Notes under the pieces: generated by a model | What the model was told of the DNA's origin: nothing | The model's database searches: none | What the model saw: the letters and a program-made list of their open reading frames with translations, nothing else | Position numbers and translations under genes: made by a program | Assembly: GCA_001796935.1 (NCBI GenBank) | Contig: MGNX01000070.1 | Coordinates: forward strand, 1-5,926 | From: Chloroflexi bacterium RBG_16_60_22 | GTDB taxonomy: Bacteria; Chloroflexota; Dehalococcoidia; Dehalococcoidales; RBG-16-60-22 | Length of the DNA stretch: 5,926 nucleotides | Direction of reading: 5' to 3' | Shown here: in pieces, positions 1 to 5,495 of the stretch | Position numbering within the stretch: position 1 is the stretch's first letter | Layout: the number at the start of each line of letters is the position of its first letter

Positions 1-1
1 C

Positions 2-520
2 CCGGCCGGCCTGCGCAGTCTCCCCGGGGATGAACTGGCCCGGCTCATCTACTCCTGCGGCTACTACAACGTCAAGGCGCGCAAGCTCAAGGCCTTCGTC
101 CGGTGGCTCGGGGAGGAATACCGGGACGACTTGGACGGGATGCTCGCCGTGGACACCGGCGTGCTGCGCCGGCAGCTCCTGGGCATCTACGGGATAGGGG
201 AGGAGACCGCCGACTCCATTCTGCTCTATGCCGCGGGCAAGCCCAGCTTCGTGATTGATGCCTATACGCGCCGTATCGTCGGGCGTCTGGGACTGGATAC
301 CGGGAAGTGTACTTATGCCGCCTGCCAGGCCCTCTTTACGGACAACCTCCCGGCGGACGCCAGCCTGTACAACGAATATCACGCCCTGCTCGTGCAGCTG
401 GGAAAGGACGTCTGCCGCACCCGTCCCCGCTGCGGGCCCTGCTGCCTCAATCCGGGCAGTCTCAACGACCCGGCCAGTCCTTCCGCGGCTTTCCCCTGCG
501 CCGCTCTCGTCCGGCGTTGA
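2..520 (+). CDS. Endonuclease III-family DNA glycosylase (HhH-GPD, MagIII-like), 5' end outside window
   Basis: The reading frame is open from the left edge, so the start is missing; 172 residues are visible and the stop is TGA 518-520. The protein likely removes damaged or alkylated bases in base excision repair. Seen directly: the helix-hairpin-helix 'GIYGIGEETADSILLYA' (visible residues about 63-79), followed by 'VIDAYTRRIVGRLG', whose Asp86 matches the catalytic Asp of EndoIII. At the EndoIII catalytic lysine position (GxGRKTA) there is Glu68 (GIGEETA), which by family knowledge implies a monofunctional glycosylase without AP-lyase activity, as in MagIII and MutY-type enzymes. The C-terminal Cys cluster CRTRPRCGPCC has three of the expected four [4Fe-4S] ligands. 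The fourth position is Ser (codon 458-460) and an extra Cys follows the third. Family assignment is firm; substrate is not known. Confidence 0.85.
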   Translation, partial: PAGLRSLPGDELARLIYSCGYYNVKARKLKAFVRWLGEEYRDDLDGMLAVDTGVLRRQLLGIYGIGEETADSILLYAAGKPSFVIDAYTRRIVGRLGLDTGKCTYAACQALFTDNLPADASLYNEYHALLVQLGKDVCRTRPRCGPCCLNPGSLNDPASPSAAFPCAALVRR

Positions 521-551
521 CGGACAACTGCACCCTTTCATCTCTGAAAGG
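509..551. other. Two small hairpins at the end of the glycosylase gene
   Basis: GTCCG (509-513) can pair with CGGAC (521-525) across the glycosylase stop codon. Just downstream, CCTTTCA (534-540) pairs perfectly with TGAAAGG (545-551) around a TCTC loop. No T-tract follows (the next bases are acgcccc), so neither is a canonical intrinsic terminator. They may be 3'-end processing or weak termination structures, or chance. Confidence 0.3.
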
Positions 552-562
552 ACGCCCCAGAC

Positions 563-591
563 TTGAAAATTGGCCGGAAATATGCCAGAAT
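563..591 (+). promoter_or_regulatory. Possible sigma70-type promoter for fabF-recJ
   Basis: TTGAAA (563-568, 5 of 6 to the -35 consensus) is separated by 17 nt from CAGAAT (586-591, 4 of 6 to the -10 consensus). It lies in the only clearly AT-rich stretch of the plus-strand block and about 60 nt upstream of the fabF start. Assignment rests on consensus match and position only. Confidence 0.3.
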
Positions 592-637
592 TAACTCATA
601 TTTGAATGTGAAAAAGCATCTCTCGCGGATGTAAACC

Positions 638-645
638 AAGGAGGG
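638..645 (+). promoter_or_regulatory. Strong ribosome binding site deciding the fabF start
   Basis: AAGGAGGG is a near-perfect Shine-Dalgarno sequence. The GGAGG core (640-644) ends 8 nt before ATT 653-655. The frame's upstream stop, TAA 632-634, lies just before it, and no ATG, GTG or TTG follows in frame until ATG 719, which has no SD. This pins initiation to the ATT. Confidence 0.85.
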
Positions 646-652
646 TACTACC

Positions 653-1912
653 ATTAACAGCCACATTAGCAGGGTCGTCGTTACCGGCATCGGGGCGCTG
701 TCCCCGCTCGGCCTGGATATGAACACTACCTGGGAAAACCTCATCGCCGGGAAGTCCGGCATTGACTATATCACCCTCTTCGACGCCGCCAGGATGGAGA
801 CCAAGTTCGCCGGCGAGGTCAAGGGATTCGAGCCCTCCGACTACATCAGCCGCAAGGATGTCCGCCGCATGGACCGCTTCGCCCAGCTGGCCGTGGCCGC
901 CGGATACCAGGCGGTCAAGAACGCCGACCTCAAAATAGACGAGAGCAACCAGGACGATATCGGCGTCTTCATCGGCAGCGGCATCGGCGGGCTGACCACG
1001 CTCTTCGAGCAGGCCCAGATACTCATCGAAAAGGGGCCGGACCGGGTCAGCCCCTTCCTGGCGCCGATGATGATAGCGGATATCGCCGCCGCCCAGATAT
1101 CCATCGCGCTGGGTGTCAGGGGGCCGAATTTCTGTACCACGTCGGCCTGCTCCAGCGGGTCGGACGCCATCGGGGTGGCCTACGAGCTCATCCGGCACGG
1201 CGAGGCCGAGGTCATGATGGCCGGCGGTGCCGAGTCTATCATCAACCCGCTGGGCATCACCGCCTTCACTGCCCTCAAGGCCCTCTCCACCCGCAACGAT
1301 GCCCCGCAGAAAGCCTCCCGCCCCTTCGATGCGGAGCGCGACGGATTCGTCATGAGCGAGGGGGCCGTCGTCCTTATCCTGGAGAGCCTGGAGCATGCCC
1401 GCAAGCGTAACGCCAATATTCTGGCGGAAATCGTCGGCTACGGCGCCACCTCGGACTCGTTTCACGTCACCCAGCCGCTGGAGAACGGTTCCGGCGCCGC
1501 CCGGGCCATGCAGAACGCCCTGAAGAAGGCCGGCATCGCCCCTGACGAGGTCGATTACATCAACGCCCACGGCACCTCCACGCAACTCAACGACGCCATG
1601 GAGACCAAGGCCATCAAGTCCACCTTCGGCGACCGCGCTTACAAGGTGCCCATCAGCTCGACGAAGTCGATGACCGGCCACCTTATCGGCTGCGCCGGCG
1701 CCATCGAGCCGGCCATCTGCATCATGACCATTCTCAAGGGGGTCATCCCGCCGACGATTAACTATGAGAACCCCGACCCCGCCTGCGACCTTGACTACGT
1801 GCCCAATACTGCCCGCCAGGCCAATGTTGACATTGCCCTGACCAACTCCTTCGGCTTCGGCGGCCACAATTCGGTACTGGTTCTAAGGAGATATAACGGG
1901 GAACAGACTTGA
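653..1912 (+). CDS. fabF: Beta-ketoacyl-ACP synthase II (KAS II), with ATT start
   Basis: FabF condenses malonyl-ACP with acyl-ACP in the elongation step of cytosolic type II fatty acid synthesis. With ATT 653 as codon 1 the protein has 419 residues, close to the usual 410-415. Seen: the N-terminal core strand 'RVVVTGIGALSPLG'; catalytic Cys166 in 'TTSACSSG'; His306 in 'NAHGTST'; Lys338 and His343 in 'KSMTGHLIGCAGAIE'; and the C-terminal 'NSFGFGGHN' loop. This is the full Cys-His-His set, each three residues above E. coli FabF numbering (163/303/340), which confirms that the protein begins near 653 and not at ATG 719. Starting at 719 would delete the first 22 residues, including core strand beta1. 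It is followed with a 4-base overlap by recJ. No acpP or other fab gene is visible nearby. Product is certain; the ATT start is strongly inferred. Confidence 0.95.
   Translation: MNSHISRVVVTGIGALSPLGLDMNTTWENLIAGKSGIDYITLFDAARMETKFAGEVKGFEPSDYISRKDVRRMDRFAQLAVAAGYQAVKNADLKIDESNQDDIGVFIGSGIGGLTTLFEQAQILIEKGPDRVSPFLAPMMIADIAAAQISIALGVRGPNFCTTSACSSGSDAIGVAYELIRHGEAEVMMAGGAESIINPLGITAFTALKALSTRNDAPQKASRPFDAERDGFVMSEGAVVLILESLEHARKRNANILAEIVGYGATSDSFHVTQPLENGSGAARAMQNALKKAGIAPDEVDYINAHGTSTQLNDAMETKAIKSTFGDRAYKVPISSTKSMTGHLIGCAGAIEPAICIMTILKGVIPPTINYENPDPACDLDYVPNTARQANVDIALTNSFGFGGHNSVLVLRRYNGEQT
1885..1902 (+). promoter_or_regulatory. Candidate ribosome binding sites for recJ inside fabF
   Basis: GGGGA (1898-1902) lies 6 nt before the TTG start at 1909. 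A better SD-like AAGGAG (1885-1890) lies 18 nt away, which is too far for ordinary use. An in-frame TAA (1894-1896) rules out any earlier recJ start. The weak near site plus the overlapping stop codon suggests that recJ relies on ribosomes finishing fabF. Confidence 0.5.
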
Positions 1913-3597
1913 GCCACCAACGCTGGAACCTTCTGCCGGCCGCACCGGTCCTTCCGGCGAAGGACAGCGGTTCCGCTTTGTCCCCGCTGCTGGTGCAGCT
2001 CCTCTACAACCGCGGCGTCTCCCGGCCCGAGGACTTCGAGTCGTTCCTGGCCAGTGACCGCAGCCTCTCCGCCGACCCCTTTCTGCTGCCGGACATGCGG
2101 CCGGCCGTCAGCCGGCTCTACCGGGCCCTGCTCTCCGGCGAGACCATCGGCATCTACGGCGACTTTGATGCCGACGGCATTACCGCCACGGCTCTTATGG
2201 TGCAGGGGCTGTCTCTCCTCAACGGGAATACCGTCCCCTATATCCCCCACCGCCAGACCGAGGGACACGGGCTGACCGCCACCGTCCTCAAACGACTTCA
2301 CGAGCAGGGCGTCAGCCTGGTCGTCACCGTGGACTGCGGCGTGACCGACGTCACCGAGGCGAAAAAGGCAAAAAAGCTCGGGCTGGATATCATCATCACC
2401 GACCACCACAGCCCCCTGGACGAGGTGCCGGAGGCCGTGGCCGTCATCGACCCCAAGCTGGGTAGCTCGACTTATCCTTTCTCCCAGCTGGCGGGGGTGG
2501 GAGTGGCCTATAAGCTGCTCCAGGCGCTCTACCGCAGCCTCGGGAAAGAGGACCGACTGGACATCGTGACGGACCTGGTAGCCATCGGCACCATCGCCGA
2601 TATGTCGCCGCCGCTGGGCGAGAACCGCTACCTCATCAAGCAGGGCCTCAAGCTCCTCAACGAACGGCCCCGCCTCGGCATCGGGGAGCTGATGCTCCAG
2701 ACGAGAATCGAGGCCGGCAGCATCGATGCCGAACGCATCGCCTGGGTCATCGCCCCCTGCCTCAACGCCGCCGGCCGCCTCGCCGACGGCCTGACGGGCT
2801 ATAACCTGCTGGTCACCGATTCGCCCCAGGAGGCGCAGGAGCTGGCGGTCTGGCTGGCCAGGAAAAACGAGGAGCGACAGAAGCTGACCACCGCCACGCT
2901 GGCCCGGGCCCGGGAGCAGGTCATCGCCCGGGGGCTGCCGCCGCTGCTCCTCACCGCCGATAACGAGTACCCCATGGGCATCGCCGGCCTGGTGGCGAGT
3001 CGGCTCACCGAGGAGTTCTACCGTCCCTCGGTGGTGGTGCATACCGCCGATACGGTCAGCCACGGCAGCTGCCGCAGCGTCCCGGAGTTCAACATCATCG
3101 AGGGCCTGAACCGTTTCGGCCACCTCCTGTCCCGCTACGGCGGGCACGCCGCGGCGGCCGGATTCACCATGCCCACGAAGAACCTGCCGCAGCTCGAGGA
3201 GGGCCTGGCGGCGGCGGTGGCTGAATCGCTGGCCGGCGTCGAGCTGCGCCCCCACCTGGATATCGACGCCGTGCTGACGCTGCCCGAGCTCGGCGGGGAT
3301 ACCTACCCGGTAACGCAGCAGCTGTCCCCCTTCGGCATCGGCAACCCGGTGCCCATCTTCTTGAGCCGGGGGGTGGAGGTGCTGGAGCGGCGCACCATGG
3401 GCAACGGCGGCGAGCACCTGAGAATGAAGCTGAGGCAGGGGGGCGCGGTCTTCGACGGCGTGGCCTTCCGCCTGCGGGACCACCTCGACCAGATGGCGGA
3501 CCGGCTGGACGTCGTCTATAACCTGGAAATCGACCGCTGGGGCGGCCGCAACCAGCTGAGGCTGAACGTCCTGGACTTCAAGGGGAGCGGGGGGTAA
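1909..3597 (+). CDS. recJ: Single-stranded-DNA-specific 5'-3' exonuclease RecJ
   Basis: RecJ degrades single-stranded DNA 5' to 3' in recombinational (RecF pathway), mismatch and base-excision repair. The 562-residue length is near that of E. coli RecJ (577). DHH domain: 'GDFDADG' (84-90), 'VDCG' (141-144), 'TDHH' (164-167) and 'AIGTIADMSP' (225-234) supply the metal-binding Asp/His residues. 'CLNAAGRLADG' (284-294) follows. DHHA1 domain: 'GIAGLVASRL' (357-366), 'GSCRS' (386-390) and 'RYGGHAAAAGF' (409-419). The C-terminal OB-type domain contains 'PFGIGNP' (474-480). The start is TTG 1909, sharing bases with the fabF stop TGA 1910-1912. It is the only common start codon after the in-frame TAA at 1894, and it retains the N-terminal Trp6 typical of the family. 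The stop TAA (3595-3597) abuts the stop of the convergent small gene. Confidence 0.96.
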   Translation: MSHQRWNLLPAAPVLPAKDSGSALSPLLVQLLYNRGVSRPEDFESFLASDRSLSADPFLLPDMRPAVSRLYRALLSGETIGIYGDFDADGITATALMVQGLSLLNGNTVPYIPHRQTEGHGLTATVLKRLHEQGVSLVVTVDCGVTDVTEAKKAKKLGLDIIITDHHSPLDEVPEAVAVIDPKLGSSTYPFSQLAGVGVAYKLLQALYRSLGKEDRLDIVTDLVAIGTIADMSPPLGENRYLIKQGLKLLNERPRLGIGELMLQTRIEAGSIDAERIAWVIAPCLNAAGRLADGLTGYNLLVTDSPQEAQELAVWLARKNEERQKLTTATLARAREQVIARGLPPLLLTADNEYPMGIAGLVASRLTEEFYRPSVVVHTADTVSHGSCRSVPEFNIIEGLNRFGHLLSRYGGHAAAAGFTMPTKNLPQLEEGLAAAVAESLAGVELRPHLDIDAVLTLPELGGDTYPVTQQLSPFGIGNPVPIFLSRGVEVLERRTMGNGGEHLRMKLRQGGAVFDGVAFRLRDHLDQMADRLDVVYNLEIDRWGGRNQLRLNVLDFKGSGG

Positions 3598-3768
3598 CTA
3601 GCCGCGCCTCTCCCGCACCATCCCGTAGGCCAGCAGCGCGAACGGCCCGCCGAACAGCCCCGCCAGCAGCCAGAAGACAGGGCTGATTCTGCGCCAGCCG
3701 GAGTCTACGCCCACCACCACGAAGCACCCCAACCAGATAATCACCGCCAGGATACCGATGTCTATCAT
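3598..3768 (-). CDS. Small two-helix membrane protein, 56 aa, function unknown
   Basis: The ORF runs from ATG at 3768-3766 to TAG at 3600-3598. An excellent SD, AGGAGGT (3778-3772), lies just upstream with a short 3-nt gap. The translation starts MIDIGILAVIIWLGCFVVVG. It has a hydrophobic helix at about 4-21, a short polar loop (VDSGWRRIS), a second hydrophobic helix at about 31-50 (VFWLLAGLFGGPFALLAY) and a basic tail (VRERRG). By the positive-inside rule the charged tail is probably cytoplasmic. It sits 18 nt downstream of lgt as the last gene of the operon. The loop-helix pattern (G-W-R-R-x-S-P-x-x-W...G-x-x-G-P) resembles small uncharacterised membrane proteins found in many bacteria, but I cannot name a family. 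The SD, operon position and clean membrane-protein composition support a real gene. Confidence 0.75.
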   Translation of the reverse strand: MIDIGILAVIIWLGCFVVVGVDSGWRRISPVFWLLAGLFGGPFALLAYGMVRERRG

Positions 3769-3771
3769 ATT

Positions 3772-3778
3772 ACCTCCT
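3772..3778 (-). promoter_or_regulatory. Ribosome binding site of the 56-aa membrane protein
   Basis: Read on the minus strand, AGGAGGT is followed by AAT and then ATG. The match to the anti-SD is nearly complete though the spacing is tight. It lies in the 18-nt gap after the lgt stop and is the main evidence that the short ORF is translated. Confidence 0.75.
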
Positions 3779-3786
3779 CGGTCGCT

Positions 3787-4566
3787 TCAGCTTGCCTCTC
3801 CCTGGCTTACCCGGCGCGTCCGCAGGGCCAGCCGGGTTACGGCGATGACCAGCACGATGATGGAAATAACCTGCGCTTCGTGGAGGCCGAAGAGGAAGGG
3901 CGTGCCCTCCCGGATGAAATCGATGCCGAAGCGCCACAGTGAGTAGAGCGTCAGGTAGATGAGGAACAGCGAGCCGTCCGGGCGGAACCGCCCCCGCAAC
4001 AGCAGCAGCACCACGAAGACTATCAGGTTATAGATTATCTCGTAAATCTGGGTGGGGTGGACCGGGATGCCCACCGGGCCGTTGCTGGCCGGGTTGGTAT
4101 AGACGATGGCGCAGAAAATATCCGTCTCCAGGCCGTAGCAGCAGCCGTTGAAGGTGCAGCCGACCCTCCCGATGGCCTGGGCCAGGATAATGCCGGGGGC
4201 GATGACGTCCGCCAGGTGACCGAAGGATATTTTGCGGAACCGACTGTATATCCAGATGCCCAGGGCCGCCCCCAGCACCGCCCCGTAGATGGCCAGCCCG
4301 GCCCCGCCGACTATCTCGTTCGGGTGCTGGCTGTAGTAGCTCCAGTAGTCGATGACGTGGAGCAGGCGCGCCCCGATGATGCCGGACGGGATACCGACGA
4401 TGGCCGCGTTGATGACGATATCATAGCTGAGACGGTCGTCCTTCCTCGCCGCCGCCAGCGCCCAGACCACCAGGGTTATCACCGCCAGGGCGACGAAGAT
4501 GCCGTACCAGGCGACGGTAATGGGCCCGATGGTAAAGGCGATGGGACTTAAAGGCCAGTAAATCAT
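3787..4566 (-). CDS. lgt: Prolipoprotein diacylglyceryl transferase, Cys-rich signature variant
   Basis: Lgt is an integral membrane enzyme that moves a diacylglyceryl group from phosphatidylglycerol to the lipobox Cys of prolipoproteins, the first step of lipoprotein maturation. The 259 residues form several hydrophobic helices. Seen: 'AWYG' (19-22; Tyr21 matches E. coli Tyr26), 'GGAGLAIYGAVLG' (87-99), the signature region 'GRVGCTFNGCCYG' (133-145; Arg134 matches Arg143), 'HPTQIYE' (170-176) and 'LWRFGIDFIRE' (210-220; Arg212 matches Arg239). Compared with E. coli, His103 is Tyr94, Asn146 is Cys137, Glu151 is Cys142 and Glu243 is Asp216. The two essential arginines are kept. I read it as a functional variant of the family, though substrate preference could differ. 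It starts at ATG 4566 with only a weak GAG-rich RBS, 15 nt after the ftsY stop, so translation coupled to ftsY is likely. Confidence 0.9.
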   Translation of the reverse strand: MIYWPLSPIAFTIGPITVAWYGIFVALAVITLVVWALAAARKDDRLSYDIVINAAIVGIPSGIIGARLLHVIDYWSYYSQHPNEIVGGAGLAIYGAVLGAALGIWIYSRFRKISFGHLADVIAPGIILAQAIGRVGCTFNGCCYGLETDIFCAIVYTNPASNGPVGIPVHPTQIYEIIYNLIVFVVLLLLRGRFRPDGSLFLIYLTLYSLWRFGIDFIREGTPFLFGLHEAQVISIIVLVIAVTRLALRTRRVSQGEAS

Positions 4567-4581
4567 CTCGCTCTTAATGTC

Positions 4582-5475
4582 TCAGGAGCACAGCGCTTCG
4601 ACGAAGGCCCCGGCATCAAAGGTTACCATATCCTCCAGCCCCTCGCCAACCCCGATGAGCTGGATGGGGACGGCCAGCTCGTCGCAGATAGCCAGCACGA
4701 TGCCCCCCTTGGCCGTGCCGTCGAGCTTGGCCAGGAAGATTCCGGTCACGCCGACCGCCTCCGTGAAGTAGCGGGCCTGCGTCAGTCCGTTCTGTCCGGT
4801 GGTAGCGTCCAGCACCAGGATAACCTCGTGGGGGGCGGCGGCATCCAGCTTGGCGGCCACGCGCCTCACCTTTTTCAGCTCCTCCATGAGATTATACTTG
4901 GTGTGGAGTCGGCCCGCGGTATCGATTATCACGTTGTCAATCTTCCGGCTCCGCGCCGCCTGGAGGGCGTCATAGACCACGGCCCCGGGGTCGGCCCCCG
5001 GCTGGTGGGCGATGACTTCCACCCCCACCCTTTCCCCCTGCTTTTTAAGCTGGTCGATGGCCGCGGCGCGGAAGGTATCCGCCGCCGCCAGCAGGACGCT
5101 CTGGCCTTCTTTCCTGAGCTTACGGGCCAGCTTGGCGATGGAGGTGGTCTTGCCGCTGCCGTTGACGCCGACCAGCAGGATGACCCGGGGCGGCGGATTA
5201 TCGGTCGGCGGGCGGGGGGGAACGCTGAGGATGCGCACCATCTCCTCTTTGAGGGCGGCGCTCACCTGCGGTCCGCCGAGCTTTTCATCGGCGGCGCGCT
5301 GCCTGACCCGGGAGATAAGCTTTTCCGTGGTGCCGACGCCCACGTCCGCGGAGATGAGGAGCTCTTCCAGCTCGTCCCAGACGGCGTCATTAACGGACTT
5401 GCCCTCGAGCAGGCCCATGGCCCGCCCGAACCAGGTATCGTGGGTGCGCCGGAGCGCTTTCTGGAAGATGTTGAT
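4582..5475 (-). CDS. ftsY: Signal recognition particle receptor FtsY, with ATC start
   Basis: FtsY is the SRP-receptor GTPase that docks Ffh-ribosome complexes at the membrane for co-translational insertion. The NG core is complete. Numbered from ATC 5475 (297 aa): N-domain 'ELEELLISADVGVGTT' (about 35-50), P-loop 'GVNGSGKTT' (103-111), 'DTFRAAAIDQL' (133-143), 'DTAGR' (185-189), 'AKLDGTAKGG' (249-258; Ala replaces the more usual Thr of TKLD) and 'GVGEGLEDM' (275-283). The first in-frame ATG is at 5418. The 19 preceding codons encode INIFQKALRRTHDTWFGRA, which aligns with the membrane-targeting helix ahead of the N domain in other FtsYs (E. coli LKRSLLKTKENL region). These codons hold no ATG, GTG, TTG or CTG, and TAA (5478-5476) closes the frame, so initiation at ATC 5475 (less likely ATC 5469) is inferred. 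The acidic A domain is absent, as in many short FtsYs. Confidence 0.94.
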   Translation of the reverse strand: MNIFQKALRRTHDTWFGRAMGLLEGKSVNDAVWDELEELLISADVGVGTTEKLISRVRQRAADEKLGGPQVSAALKEEMVRILSVPPRPPTDNPPPRVILLVGVNGSGKTTSIAKLARKLRKEGQSVLLAAADTFRAAAIDQLKKQGERVGVEVIAHQPGADPGAVVYDALQAARSRKIDNVIIDTAGRLHTKYNLMEELKKVRRVAAKLDAAAPHEVILVLDATTGQNGLTQARYFTEAVGVTGIFLAKLDGTAKGGIVLAICDELAVPIQLIGVGEGLEDMVTFDAGAFVEALCS

Positions 5476-5480
5476 TTAAT

Positions 5481-5488
5481 TCACCCCC
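5481..5488 (-). promoter_or_regulatory. Ribosome binding site deciding the ftsY start
   Basis: On the minus strand GGGGGTGA differs by one base from GGAGGTGA, the exact complement of the usual 16S 3' end. The GGGGG core ends 8 nt before ATC 5475, the same spacing as at fabF. No comparable SD lies ahead of ATG 5418, which follows only GC-rich coding-type sequence. Confidence 0.7.
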
Positions 5489-5495
5489 GGCTGGC

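Noticed and set aside
131..133. ATG 131 as start of the glycosylase
   Set aside because: Conserved family sequence (SCGYYNVKARKLKAF) is encoded upstream of it in the same open frame, so the gene begins left of the window.
719..721. ATG 719 as the fabF start
   Set aside because: No SD precedes it and it would remove the conserved first beta strand of the thiolase fold, which is encoded upstream.
596..1867. 423-aa open frame antisense to fabF
   Set aside because: Same GC-driven shadow effect; composition is unlike a real protein and it conflicts with a fully conserved fabF.
1795..3483. 562-aa open frame antisense to recJ
   Set aside because: It is a shadow of high GC third positions in recJ. 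The product is low-complexity Gly/Val/Asp/Arg/Gln-rich, there is no SD or motif, and recJ is unambiguous on the other strand.
3587..3616. GCGGG...CCCGC inverted repeat at the convergent junction as a terminator
   Set aside because: Only 5 bp with a loop of about 20 nt and no T-tract on either strand.
4057..4551. 164-aa plus-strand open frame across lgt
   Set aside because: Antisense shadow of lgt; rich in Asp, Gly, Arg and Ala, with no motif.
4564..4584. ftsY-lgt fusion by readthrough of TGA 4584-4582 (both genes share a frame)
   Set aside because: Both proteins have complete, normal termini and lgt has its own ATG; the shared frame is probably chance.
5416..5418. ATG 5418 as the ftsY start
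   Set aside because: It would remove the conserved targeting helix encoded immediately upstream; the best SD points to ATC 5475.
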